From the NCBI GenBank assembly GCA_947561395.2, contig OX387182.1, forward strand, positions 1,622,001 through 1,686,000: DNA of 64,000 bases. The letters are read 5' to 3'. A program made the translations under genes and the position numbers. This document shows, piece after piece, positions 12,621 through 24,562 of the stretch; positions within the stretch are counted from its first letter, which is position 1; the number at the start of each line of letters is the position of its first letter. Below the pieces are notes generated by a model. It did no database searches. It worked only from the letters and a program-made list of their open reading frames with translations, and was not told the origin of the DNA. This DNA comes from Buxus sempervirens. Taxonomy: Eukaryota > Streptophyta > Magnoliopsida > Buxales > Buxaceae.

Positions 12621-14647
12621 GAGGCAAGTTTGCCCTGGTATTTATTTGTCTATTTATATCGAAGGTGTGTGTGCCATATGTTTGTCTTTCTCGTCATATA
12701 TGTTCTTATGCCAAGTTATATGTTCCCAAGTTTACAAATCTCTAGAAGATATTGAGAGGTTGTGATTTTTGGTGACGGCATTTGAAATTCCAAGACTATG
12801 AAAACTTAATATGGACAAAGATGGACTAATGGTGACATAAGTTGTTCAAGTTTTGGTATTGGATGTTTCGAGTAAATCACGCGGGGTTTTTTAGACATAG
12901 TTCTCAATATCTAATGGCGTCTAATGTCATTTTCAAATCGGAAAATGTCGACTAGGCCAATGGGAGGAGTTGGTGAAAGCCTTCGATTGCTGCCTACTAA
13001 ATGGCCTTAAGAAGACCTAAATCACATAATTATAAAATTGTTTTACTTTGTAGATGTGTTCTGATATACCTAATCCATACATTTCAATTTTTAAACTAAA
13101 TTCCTTCATAAAGTAGTGGGGTCTAGAGAGAGAAACATATTAACAAATCAAATAAAATCCACCTTCTCAACATACAATTGTCTACATGCTAAGTACTAGG
13201 AGACCGTTTCATTTGGAGCCACTCAACGGTTCCAACGTGAAATGTGCGGATGGGTGGCCCTTTTCAATAGGGGGCCCACACCCCAAAATGCATCCCATCC
13301 GGTGGTTTCACTGAATCACTGGATTTTGGCTCTAGAGGAAATGCTCACAAGTAACAGATATATATATATGAGGTTTGTGTTTCTAATGATTTTTAAAACA
13401 AAAAGAAAAAGGGAAAAGTCTTTGCCAATGACAGTCTAATTTAGAAATAATAATATCACTAACAACTAATCTTTTTTTTTTTCCTCTTAATTTTCTCATC
13501 CAAGAAGCTGTTTGTTCCCTTTCTCTTGGTATATATACTATAAATATATACATCTACATCTAGTCAATGTACAAAATAAGTATAAAATACTAATCTTCAA
13601 ACAATATTCTTGTTCTTTGTACATTGAATGGAGCTCTGTGGCATACCTATCGAAGTGGACCATTTGATCGTTTACTTATATATTTGGATGGGTCAGATTC
13701 TTCAAGGTGGGACCCGTTCAAGACCCCACCTTCCATATGTCCTAATATTAATGAGTATGGGCCATAGACTAAAATGTTAAGGTAAGACCTACTGATTAGA
13801 AAACACGTAGGCTTGTGAGTGGGTGATATTTATGACTTGGAAGTTAGGAATTAGAAACTTAGAGACCAACCCTAATCGTCTGCTCTCTCTCTATATTTCT
13901 TTAATTTCAAGAAACCCACTCTACTGCTGACTTTACCCTTACTAGGGATGGGGTTCTTTATTAAATCTAAGCTGTCCGATCTCTCACTCTAGTCGGTATT
14001 AACTTAATGTTATAGGGGATGATATCCTCTGCTAATTCTCCAGTATTTTTCCACGTGTAATATTCGAGGGTTGAGATTTTTTCAACAAGAAAAACCCTTA
14101 TAGATTTATATCAAGAAAATAAAATCTTAACTGTTGATGCTACATATGACAGCATCTCCTTCAAACCGCATACGTAAAAAAAAGAGAAAAAAATTTGCAT
14201 AGGATATCAAACCCTAATATAGAACTGACTGTATTTTTTTATGCTTTGAAATCGTCTATTGCCTTTAACTGTAGCTGTCAATGTAGTCTGATTCAGTTGT
14301 TAATATATGGAGCATCTATCATTGCAGAGTTTTCGATTTTGAAAATATAAAAATAAATTTCTTTTTGTTGAAAAAAGCTTGATCGTGAGATGCTCTACAT
14401 GGTAGTATCTCAGTTATTTCATCCCATTTTCTAATACTCCATTAATGTGTTGACATCCTCTGTCCTTTATTCCTACACTCATCCTTACACGTTAAGAGCG
14501 ATATAATCATGTCTAGTATCTGTCATTAGGATTATAGGACAATTAGGGGACTTATTGTTAAAAATATAAAGAGGTTTATCTTTTTAAAAAACTTCTAGAT
14601 GCTTCACATAACAATATCTATGTTGAAGTGCATAGATGAGTGCAGAA
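12621..14647. other. Gene-free stretch
   Basis: AT-rich, with no convincing coding frame. At about 14380-14430 a short piece (GTGAGATGCTCTACATG and TTTCATCCC) resembles one end of the palindromic MITE family seen at 7846. Nothing else was recognised. Confidence 0.4.
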
Positions 14648-15489
14648 TAGGGGTGGCAATCGGTCGAATATGGTACGGATTTGCTAAAATCCGAATCCGA
14701 TCCGAAAAAAATTTACTGATATTCAACGGATCTTTAATACTTAAATCCGAATTCGAAATTCAATGAATATCCGAAATCCGAATTCGATCCTAAATCCGAA
14801 TTCAAAACCGAAATCTGAATTCGATCATAAATCTGAATTCGAGCCTGTTTGAACCTGAAACTTTAAAAAACAATTTTAACAATTAAAGTAAATTTAACTA
14901 TAAATTTTAACACAAATCCAAGTGTCTAATGATCAAATGATGTAACGCCCCGGATCCGTATTTTTCATTAAAGATATAACACGTCTCCCAGGGGTTAGAT
15001 AAGGATCTCAAAAATGGTGATCGCTGGATAATCACACACAATTTATATCATATCAGAGTGCACAATTTAAAACTCTCATCCAGGCAATTCATAGCATCTT
15101 CAAATACATCAAAATGGTTTTAATTTACTACCTTATTACAATTCCCACAAGTTCAATTTAACAAAGTTTAAGACTAAGAAACCTACTAGACTAAGGACGG
15201 TAGTAATAATCCTCCTCCCTATAGGTGTCAGTCGGATCTACCCCCGTAGGCGCCTCACCACGAAGATCTGAAAAACAAAACAACAACGAGGGAATGAGAT
15301 ACGAATATCTCAGCGAGTGACACATGCATGCAGAAATAGTTAACACAGTTATAAGACATGCTTCGACAAATAACCAACAATTTGAAACAACGTACTTCCG
15401 ATAACAACACAAAACAAGGTCAATGTCATGCATATGGTTACATTGATTAATTTACATGCCAAGTAGACACTCCACACCTCCATGTACAC

Positions 15490-15615
15490 AGTTCCGGCCT
15501 ACTCAGGGTATCGGACACTCTGAAATGACGGCCTACTCAGGGTATCGTCATCCAATGCCGGCCTACTTCGGGTATCGGCACTGACAACCAGGCCTACTCA
15601 GGGTATCTGGCTGCT
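15490..15615. repeat. Four hairpins with constant loop and covarying stems
   Basis: The core GGCCTACTCAGGGTATC (third copy TACTTCGGG) occurs four times at 27-50 bp spacing. Each copy is bracketed by a different short inverted repeat: TCCG/CGGA, ATGACG/CGTCAT, TGCCG/CGGCA and CCAG/CTGG. The stems differ in sequence but keep pairing, while the loop stays the same. It lies inside the solo LTR. Confidence 0.8.
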
Positions 15616-15775
15616 CTACACTGGTCGTGGCAACACACAAGGCCATGCAATTACACCAATAAACACATACCATCACATTACTAAGCTTAACAAGGATCCA
15701 TGGGAAGCTAAACCCAAAGCCGATAAATAACCGATAAAAACTCCGCATTTAGTACACACATCACAAGTTGTTCCA

Positions 15776-15832
15776 GCCAGAACATCAACTCACACAAGTG
15801 TTCCAACCAGAACATCAACTCACACAAGTGAA
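15776..15832. repeat. Tandem repeat, two copies of about 30 bp
   Basis: The unit TTCCA(A/G)CCAGAACATCAACT followed by CACACAAGTG occurs twice head to tail within the solo LTR. Confidence 0.75.
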
Positions 15833-16225
15833 TAATCCTTGCAACATAATTCAAAACTTGCCATCAAGAAAACAGGGTTTAATAAATCTCAATCAAGTAC
15901 AGTGTATAATCCAAAAAGAACTAAATTAAAAGCTCCAGTGTTGGGTATCCAGAACATCACCTAAAATGTTGCCCTACATCTACCTCGGAAGCTCTTACGA
16001 AATTCCAAAATCTATCATCAAGGTTCTCATAAGTAACTTTGTCTCTAATGTCCTAAACAAGTACTTTGCTAAGTGATCGAAAACCTTCTAGCATCAAAAT
16101 CCCCATTGGTTTACTCAATTATGAAATTCAGCAAGAAAAGTGGACTATGCGCTCACCTCCTGAGGTAGGTGCGAGGTGGGCGGATAGTATAATAGCAACA
16201 ATCGGGGTATGCTCTCACTCGATGG

Positions 16226-16325
16226 TAAGTGGGCGCGAGAAGGGCGTGAAGTGGGCGCGAGAAGGGCGCAGGATAGGCGCGGAATATTTAAGTGGGCGCG
16301 GGATAGGCGCGAGAAAGGCGCCAAG
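16226..16325. repeat. GC-rich degenerate tandem array
   Basis: Degenerate copies of GTGGGCGCGAGAAGGGCG, GGATAGGCGCGG and variants follow one another. This is far more GC-rich than the surroundings and lies inside the solo LTR. Confidence 0.65.
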
Positions 16326-17368
16326 TCTATTTTTCCATGCACCTACTTCCCGAAGTGGGCACCAAGTGGGCGGATACCCACTGTGTTTTTCAAGTCTCTG
16401 TTAAATCCAAATCTTCAACTCTGACCGAAATTTTTCAGTCTGTAACAACTTTTCTAGTCTCCTAATACCCCCAGAACGCATTCAAACCTAATTTGAATTT
16501 AATCTAACATACTTTTCAATTATCCCCAATTTGTGATACAAAAACCCTTCGGACTGTCTTCGCCCAGAAACTCAGTGAATAATTCATTCGATAACCATGC
16601 ATTCATTGAAACAAAATCTACGAATAACATAAACCAGGTTTTAAAACAGTGCCACTCACATTTTTATGCTTCCAAGTCTTGGCAATCGGCAACCCAGAAA
16701 ATCCCCAATCACTTCGGCCATCTGCTTGCTCTGGTCGAGTAGAGGTTTTCTGAAGGAGGAAAGCCTTTCCGAACTTCTTCTTAGTAAAAACTTACTGGCA
16801 GTAAGTCTTCCCTAGCTTGACTCTCCCACCAAAACCTCTCCAACTCCTTTTCTCGAAGAACCCTAAACAAAAGCCGCAGCAGCAACCTTCTCAGTAGAAT
16901 ATAAGCGTATTCAAGGCAAAAACCCAAAACCTAATTTCTTAAACTATTTATACCTTCCGCGATACGCTTGGACGCTTGCTGCTCGACGACCCCTTTTAAC
17001 TCTGATATTGTGTGAGCTCGCCCACCAAAACCCCTACATCCACACCTTATTAGTTTGGATATTTATTATTGTAATTATTATTTATTTTTATTTTTTTTTC
17101 ATAAAACCTGAAAATAAACGGGGTTTTAAAAATGATGATTTAACCCTTTTAACTTATGATTGAACCATGGTCTAAGCTAAGTTTATATATATTATAAGTA
17201 TGTTTTCGGTTCGGATCTTTTTCGGATCGGATACATGTATATCCGAATCCAAAAAAATTCGGATCCGAAATTCGAAATCCGTATCCAAACTGTGGATCTA
17301 AATCCTATATCCGAATTCGGTAATTTCGGATCGGATTCGGATATATATCCAACCCATTGCCAACCTTA

Positions 17369-18464
17369 GGTTAAAATACATAGTTCTATTAATATAAACA
17401 CAAATGAGTTGAATTTCAATTTAAATTTAATTAAAATTGTTTTTTCCTTTTTGGGGTGCAGGGTTTTACTTTTGCAGTTAGCCACGGGACCCTATTTTAA
17501 GAGTGGTTGGAAAAACGGAAGTAAAAAAACCGCGGGAAATGAGGGGGGGCCGGTCGGGTGGGACCCACGACTTAGGGTTAACGACTCTGAAGATTCAGAG
17601 GCTCGCGGCCGTGCATTCTAATATTAATCCTCTGTGGTGGGTCCACACCCTAACGCCCCCGGATTTTCTAAAAGAAAGAAAAGACCGACTGCCCTGCCAC
17701 GTGTCGATGAGAACCTTGTGATTACGTCACTCCAGCGACACATTCCGGTGATGTCGTCGGACGATTCGTTTCCGGGAACTTGCAGATTCCAATGACCAAA
17801 CTATCCTTTATTGACCGTTTAATGACTTTGGTGTCCCGCTTCTTTTTTCCCCCTCCATCCCTGAATTTAATGGTGCCATTTTTTTTAAACAAATTATACT
17901 TATCTTTATTCTGGTTTTTGACAACTATAAATAACTCTCCCAGTGGCGGTAAATTGGGTATAGAAATTTCAAGATTAGCGAGGGTATTTTCGTCATTTAA
18001 AATGCCATAACATAGTCGGGCAAGGAAGTTGAAAGCGGTTTCCGGCGTCCCCAAAAGCGGTTTTTATGAAGTCTAAGGCGGTTTTGTCCAAATGAAAGTC
18101 TGGAGCGGATTGAGAGAGAGAAGGTTTTACCGGCAACAATAAGACCGCTTTATCTGAAAATTTGGTTTGCAAAAAGTCGTCAGGTTGTCGAGGAGAGAGA
18201 ACAGAAGGAAGCTCTGTCTTTTGTTTATATGCATTCAATTATATTTTCATTTTATCCTTCTTTCTCGTCTCTTATTTGTTTCTGTTATTAATCTCTTCAA
18301 TCAAACCGACTCTCTCTCTCCTCTTCTTTCTTTCTTTATCCTTATTGATGAATATCAGGAAATGATCTCCATGTGAAGAAAAAACAGAAGGCCGTTTCGC
18401 CATTAATGGGCTTTCCAAGAGCTATTGAAGAAGAGAAGGAAGGAAAGCTGGTTCGGGTATTTTC
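17369..18464 (+). promoter_or_regulatory. Promoter and 5' leader of the TGA bZIP gene
   Basis: The stretch becomes GC-richer from about 17500. It holds a G-box CACGTG at 17698-17703 and a TTACGTCA site at 17722-17729, whose complement TGACGTAA is the core bound by TGA-type bZIP proteins. CT-rich tracts around 18255-18345 suggest the leader. The antisense open frames here have no family motifs and are ignored. Confidence 0.55.
17722..17729 (-). promoter_or_regulatory. TGACG (as-1-like) bZIP binding motif
   Basis: TGACGTAA on the minus strand lies about 0.74 kb upstream of the start codon of a TGA-type bZIP gene, 18 bp from a G-box. TGACG is the documented recognition core of this factor family; binding here is inference. 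Confidence 0.45.
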
Positions 18465-18552
18465 ATGGCTGCTAACAAAGGCAACAACAACACCCACCAA
18501 ACACAATTGCAACAACTGCAACAAGACCACAATCGGATTTCGTATGGGATGA
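18406..18552 (+). other. Upstream ORF overlapping the TGA bZIP start
   Basis: An ATG at 18406 opens a 48-codon frame that runs past the main ATG at 18465 in another phase and stops at 18550-18552. Two smaller upstream frames begin at 18349 and 18364. If the leader is transcribed as drawn, these could reduce initiation at the main start. Confidence 0.45.
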
Positions 18553-21500
18553 TGCAGTCATCATCATCTTCAAATCCCGGAAACTTCATGTAATTAAAGC
18601 AAGAGAAAGAAAGAGAAAAATATTCCGTGTATTCAATTTCAATATAATCTTTTCAAAGAGAAGCTTTGATGGGTGCAAAGACTATTACTGATGATGTTAA
18701 TTGTTTGTGTCAGCAGAAGTAAAGACACTGGGGCATATGACTTGGGGGAACTGGATCAAGCCCTTTTTCTATATCTGGAAGGACAAGATCAGTCATCAGC
18801 TCAAGAGCATAAACGTGAGTTTTTTTTTTTTACTTTAATCCGTTCAATTATCTTTTGTAGGATTCTTCTTCTCAGCATAAATACGTAGTTTTTATTGCTT
18901 CTTTTTCATCCCCTTTTCTATTCAAAGCTCTTTTCCTTTTCCTTTGGCTGATTTGATTCTCTTTGGAAAGGCCACAGCTTGGGACTTCGTTTTGTGTCAT
19001 GAGGAAAGCATGTTTAACAGATCAAATCTGCTCGTACTTCCTTTGACCGGATTCGTTCTGAATGAAATATGAAGAAATACCGATTTTTCTCCAAAAAAAA
19101 TTTGAAAAATTTGCACTTTCTCTCTTTCTTTTTCTTTCTTCTTCTTCTTTTAGACTGTGACATGTAACAGATTGATCATGAGTTCCTTGCAAAGTCTCCG
19201 TGTACTGAAATGGGTACGGACTACGGAGAGGGTATCGATTTATGCTCCTTTTTATCCTTTTGTTTCTTTCTTTTTCTGTTTGGGAACTGCAGAGAGCTAC
19301 AAACGCATGACGAATCCTAGTCTCTCTTTCTTTCATTATGGCCCATCCCTCTCTCACTTCTTTCATTTTTCACTTTCGGTTCTCTAGCTACTAATTATGT
19401 CTGTTAGGAATAAAATATAAGAAACTATACCTCTCCCTCCCTCTCTCTCTCCCCCTCAATCTCTCTCTCTCTCTCTCTATGGGTGTTTGTGCTTGAGTTG
19501 CAACTTCATGATATTAAGTGCTTGAGGAATTTCATTTGTGCAGAAAACTCAGGGTTCAGACCTCCAACTTTGAACATTTTCCCATCACAACCCATGCATG
19601 TAGAACCTCCTTCAATGGTATGGTATTGTATTGTTAAACAGTTCCTTAAATGCATATCCTTGGTACTTTTAGGTGATCTATATATCTCTTTAAATGCATA
19701 ACCTAGCTTGTTAGTTAGAAATTTTATATGGGTTTTGTTTGTCCATTTCAGGGCACTGCAGATCTGGTGTCTCCAGTAAGTAGTGTTTCAAAGAGGTCAT
19801 CAGAGCCGTCAATGGAGTTGGCCAACCAAAGAAATGATGTGCCATCTAGGCCTGCACCAGGCAAACCAGTCAACGTAGGAGCAAAGGTAATTAACAAAAC
19901 ATATTTGATTTTCTAACTTCTTTTGATGATTTTTGAGCTTACTTTTCTAGCTGGGGTCATGTTAATGGCAGCGAGAGGGAAACCGGAGGGGTCTAACATC
20001 AAGTTCAGAGCACGAAGGACCCAAGACACCAGATCCTAAGGTAGAAAGGTGGCACTCTCTTTGGTTCTCTTTAATTTGTCACAGTTAGTTACTTGTGCTT
20101 TCTTTTTCTTGTCTAACTGTGTTTTCCATTTCCTTCCGAGAAGACATTGAGAAGGCTTGCTCAGAATAGAGAAGCAGCAAGGAAAAGCAGGCTAAGAAAA
20201 AAGGTCAGATATATAATAGGGAATGGCCATATCTGCAGTAATTATTCTCTCTTCAACTGGGCTTTGTGAAAAAATGCAAAAAAATTTCTTGATCCCTCTC
20301 TCCTTTCTTTTGGCTTTACAGGCTTATGTTCAGCAGTTAGAATCAAGTAGGATTAAGCTAACTCAGCTGGAGCAAGAGCTGCAAAGAGCTAGAGCTCAAG
20401 TGAGGCTCTTATGGAGAATTTAAGCTAGCTTATCAGTTTTCATGATCTTTCTTTATCCTTTCTCGTTGCTTCTTAGACATTGAGATTACATGTGTTCTCC
20501 ATCAGGGTTTGCTCTTTGGTGGAGGAGCACTGGTAGGAGATCAACAAGGTCTCCCAGTTGGTATCAACAGCCAGAGCTCAGGTACTACTTGATCTCCACC
20601 CTACAAGCTCATACTCGTTGCTTTTGTTGCTCGGTTTTTAATTTTGGTTATAAACCTATATATATAACCTCGTTTCCTGCTTAAATTAGATGCTGCCGTC
20701 TTTGACATGGAATACGCGAGATGGCTGGAAGAGCATCACCGGCTCATGTGCGAGCTCCGAGCAGCGGTGCAAGAACACTTGCCGGACAACGAGTTACGAC
20801 TCTTCGTCGACAACTGCCTTGCTCACTATGATGAGGTGATAAACCTCAAGAGCATGGTCGTGAAATCAGACGTTTTTCATCTTGTTTCCGGCATGTGGAA
20901 GACTCCGGCTGAACGCTGCTTCATGTGGATGGGAGGTTTCCGTCCTTCCGACCTCATCAAGGTTCATAACCGAAACCCTTTAGCTACCCTACTTACTTGT
21001 TAATTATATTTAATTTACCTATAAAATTCAAGAAACATCTGCAACAACTATACTTATAAGTTATCAGCTTCTATGACCATAATATCCCATAAAATGGAAA
21101 AATAAAAAAGGTAGGTTGAATTAGGTACTTCAAATCCGGTTGAAATCTTTTCAATGTTTTCCTACATTTTCTGTTGTGGGTATGAGATGCTGCCATGTGA
21201 AGCATCTCTCTTACGGTTGGTGTTTTTTTCAAATGGGTCTCACGCAACCCATTTACGAAAATAAAAAAACACTAATCGTATGATAGCTTCTCGCGCCGAT
21301 AGTAGAAATCAATGCAAAAGAAAAAAAAAAGTTGTAGAGAAAAATGGTAGAAGATTTCATCAAATCCTTTACCTGTTTCCTCTACCATTCTGATATACTA
21401 TAAATAAAAATATATTATGTGACATGCTCTGATAGACTCTTTACAATGTGGCCTATCAAATCAAAGCATGCCATATAACATGTTTGGATTGGTGTGCCAC

Positions 21501-23213
21501 GATTTTGGTATCACACCAGAGTGGGTGAGGGAACGAGGGAACGGGGTAGAGTATTTCATCTTTGAATTAACTAGGTGGATTTTTTCTATGTATGTGTGCG
21601 TGTTCACACGTGCATACAGGCCTATATGGTACACACGATAGGGGAATAATATTGATGAGATGTGGAATGTTGTGAGATATACAAAGGAATGAGGCGTTTA
21701 TTGCATGGTATACTTTGTCGGTTCATGAAGCAAGCAAGTTTTGACATTACCAAAAAAAAAAAAAAAAAGCAAGCAAGTTTTGATAATAAAACTGACTTGA
21801 ATTAATGACGAAAAGTATCTTGAAGTTTTCCATAAAATTGACCGAATCTGGTTTTATTCCCATCCATGGTAGAAAGCCACTGCTGCTAATCCAATATTTG
21901 GCGGAGAGAGATGGACAGAGACGTGCAAGCTGCAGTCTCTTTCATTTCATCGATCAGAACAGGAGGACCCTCTTGTTCTCCAGTTCTTTTCTCCCTTTTG
22001 TTTTCTTTGCAAACAACAAATAACTAGCCATGAAAGCTTGAGAATATGGGTTTATAAGTTCTCTTTCCTTCATAAATTTTATCTGTTTTCTCTTTCGAGT
22101 TGCATTTCATTAAAGGCGTGTATTATCTGCGCAGATTATTCTGAATCACATTGAGCCATTGTCGGAGCAACAGATTGTGGGTATCTGTGGGTTGCAACAG
22201 TCGACACAAGAAGCCGAGGAGGCTCTCTCTCAGGGACTTGAAGCTCTGCACCAGTCTCTCTCCGACACCATTGCCTCCGATGCACTTAGTTGCCCTTCAA
22301 ACATGGCCAACTACATGGGGCAGATGGCAATAGCCATGAACAAGCTGTCCACCCTTGAAGGTTTCGTTAGACAGGTAATGGTTTGGTTGTTATACTTAAT
22401 CCATTATATATATATATATATAGCTTTGTTTTGGTTTACGATTATGATCGATGAGGTAGACTAGACAGACGGGTGGTGATAGGATGGGGTCCAATCTACC
22501 CTGCCTAAGCATCAAGTCTATAGTCTATACACATGGCATGCATGCCTACACTGTGGGACCCAAAACAGATATGCCCCAAAGCTAAAGATCTGTCATGTGA
22601 TGATGTGCCCATCTTGAGATGAGGTCACAGTCCTAACTGATCACCCACCCACAGTCTTTCTCATGGACCATAAACCATCATTTTCTTTGTTTTTGTCTGT
22701 CCTGTACATTTCAAGTTTCAATCACTTGGTAAGGTTGATTGATCAAGTTCTCAACTCAAATACTCAATCTGACCAAGTCAAAACACTGTAGCTAAGGTAA
22801 TTAAAGACGAGTTGACTCAGTTCTCTAGCTGTTATTACGAGTCAACTCGGCGAGTTCTAAAACCAGACAAGTTTCTTTGGTCAAATTTGTCAAAAAGGGC
22901 CTAAATACATAAACATCTGCATCCACAGAAGGGTTGAAATTGAGAATGAAGATCTCTTGTGGGTCAGGGCATGCATGCATGCATGCATGTGTTAATAACA
23001 TGCTCATATGACTTGCAGAAAGAACTAAATTAATGGAGTTAATATTTAGCTTTGCACTTACAGGCGGATAATCTGAGGCAGCAGACCCTTCATCGTCTTC
23101 ATCAGATCCTGACGACCCGTCAAGCTGCAAGATGTTTATTGGCGATTGCCGAGTACTTCCATCGCCTCCGAGCTCTGAGCTCTCTCTGGTTGTCTCGTCC
23201 TCGACAGGAATAA
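18465..23213 (+). CDS. TGA10: TGA9/TGA10-clade bZIP transcription factor
   Basis: Eleven coding exons with GT/AG borders and consistent phases: 18465-18589, 18717-18814, 19544-19617, 19752-19886, 19972-20040, 20144-20203, 20322-20399, 20506-20581, 20690-20961, 22135-22374 and 23064-23213. They give 458 residues, the usual length for this clade. Visible: a Gln/Asn/Ser-rich N-terminus; a conserved YDLGELDQALFLYL block in exon 2; a basic region NREAARKSRLRKK at about 175-187 followed by a leucine zipper to about 213; and a DOG1 domain at about 245-455 with YARWLEEHHR, MWKTPAERCFMWMGGFRP and a C-terminal ALSSLWLSRPRQE. Known role: nuclear TGACG-binding activators; TGA9 and TGA10 act with CC-type glutaredoxins in anther development. 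Choice of TGA10 over TGA9 rests on the exon 2 block and is less sure than the clade. The exon 2 acceptor may be 3 bp further left. Intron 9 holds two small insertions. Confidence 0.93.
21185..21294. mobile_element. Foldback MITE-like insertion in TGA intron 9
   Basis: GTGTTTTTTT...AAATGGGT is followed by ACCCATTT...AAAAAAACAC, a near-perfect foldback. An outer GAGATGCT...GCATCTC motif recalls the MITE family at 7846. No product is encoded. Confidence 0.55.
21728..21783 (+). mobile_element. Minimal poly-A retroinsertion with 17-bp duplication
   Basis: AAGCAAGCAAGTTTTGA occurs at 21728-21744 and again, exactly, at 21767-21783. Between the copies lie only CATTACC and a run of A. This is the footprint of target-primed reverse transcription that aborted almost at once, leaving a tail of about 22 nt. 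Confidence 0.7.
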
Positions 23214-24110
23214 TAATGAAAACCCTTCCTTCTTCTCAACATCATGTTTCTCTCTCTTTCACTCTTTCCATTTTTATCTTATTTTTTCTTAATATATTCA
23301 GAATTGGTTATTCTGAAATCCCTCTTTTGACTGTTTCGCACCCAGATGTATAGATAGGGTAGATAAAGTAGATTCAAACCGTATAATAAAGAACATATAT
23401 TTTGATCTATGAGACTATGACGAAGAAGGGGTTCCATCCTCTCTCACGGTGTATTTCCTCTCAAGCCATTCTTATTTTCTACTGAGACTTGAGAAATGGG
23501 AGGAGCAGTTATTGGCAGCCATTTCTGACCGGAAAAATGGTGAAGAAAGACTATAATTAATAAGAAACATGAAAGCATGCATATATCAATTGTAGGAAGT
23601 AAGTTCATCTCTTCGACTTTTCTAGAGAGAGAGAGAGAGAGTTTCTTTGCCATGTGAATCAGAAGAGAGGACAAGTGTGACCCTCAAACGTCCATCTGGC
23701 GTTGGAATTTGTGCTTGCATGTTACAGGCGTTGTCTTCTGTAAGAACCAGATTTGGTTGAGAGTCAAACCCATTTTCTCTTCAGAGCAATGGATCACCAA
23801 GATGACTTGGGAATAAGCCAATCCGAGATGGAGATCCGTCAGATGGTAAATTCTTACGTACGATTGATTTTCTGAAATCAACAAAAATATGTAATTAACA
23901 GCTACATTAATTATTCTTATCTATAGTATTGTAAAGCCAAGGTTAATGATTTAGTTAATGATTTAATTAGATTCAACATTTGATTCCCACATAATACCCA
24001 TTACATATACTTAATGAAATATAGGTCCTAAATAGTTTAACTGCTCCTATATATCTTAATAAATACCATAATTATATATATATATATATATATATACGTG
24101 CGACCCCACA
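23214..24110. other. 3' flank of the TGA gene, gene-free
   Basis: Includes the likely 3' UTR just after the stop, a GA run at about 23625-23640, and a (TA)n run at about 24074-24096. No coding region or RNA was recognised. Confidence 0.4.
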
Positions 24111-24562
24111 GCTGCGTTTGGATAGCCGGATTCATCCGGATTTTATAAGAAAACAAGCTTTCTAGTAAAATCCGTGCGTTTGGTTAGCTGGAAATTGTAG
24201 GCCCCGCTGAAAATAAAATCAGTCAAACCGCTTTCAACGTTCAAAACGCCCAATTTTGTTTTCTGACTAAAAAGGTCTGATTTTGCCGGAAAAGTGAATT
24301 GATTAAAATTTATTCCTTATGTACCCTCTTCATCAAAACTACTCATTCGTATAATAAAGGCTAAAAGAGGTAAATATATCAGTTTTCCCATTCAATCTGA
24401 TTAACCAAACAACATTATTAGGATTGTCCATCCTTATTCATACATTTTCCAGTGCATCTAAACATCTTTCAGGAAAGTTAATTTTCATATACCGGAATAT
24501 CACTTTCTAGCATATTACTTTCCCAATTGACTTTCCAACGTAATCCAGCTATCCAAAGACAA
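24111..24562. mobile_element. MITE with GCTGCGTTTGGATAGC-type ends
   Basis: The left end GCTGCGTTTGGATAGCCGGA and the complement of the right end, GTTGTCTTTGGATAGCTGGA, are an inverted pair. A similar CCGTGCGTTTGGTTAGCTGG string is repeated inside at about 24172. A clear target duplication is lacking. The end sequence resembles PIF/Harbinger- or hAT-type MITEs. Confidence 0.6.

Larger units (their letters stand above)
14941..17130. mobile_element. Solo LTR with AATGA target duplication
   Basis: It starts TGTAACGCCCCGG and ends ACGGGGTTTTAAA, a decayed mirror of the start (GGGGCGTTACA expected). Both sides are flanked by AATGA (14936-14940 and 17131-17135), the 5-bp duplication of LTR retrotransposons. 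No gag or polymerase is inside and no second LTR is seen, so a solo LTR of 2190 bp is the best reading. It contains the hairpin array at 15490, a two-copy tandem repeat at 15776 and a GC-rich array at 16226. Confidence 0.75.
14648..17368. mobile_element. Ac-like hAT-type element, split by a solo LTR
   Basis: The left end TAGGGGTGGCAATCGG and the complement of the right end, TAAGGTTGGCAATGGG, form an imperfect inverted pair. Both subterminal regions are filled with TCCGAATCCGA / TCGGATCGGA repeats, a common layout of Ac-like elements. The flanking 8-mers do not match, so the exact ends are less certain. The middle (14941-17130) is a later LTR insertion. Confidence 0.6.

Noticed and set aside
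17722..18238. Minus-strand frames in the TGA promoter
   Set aside because: No recognisable domain, and they lie in promoter and leader sequence of a well-supported gene on the other strand.
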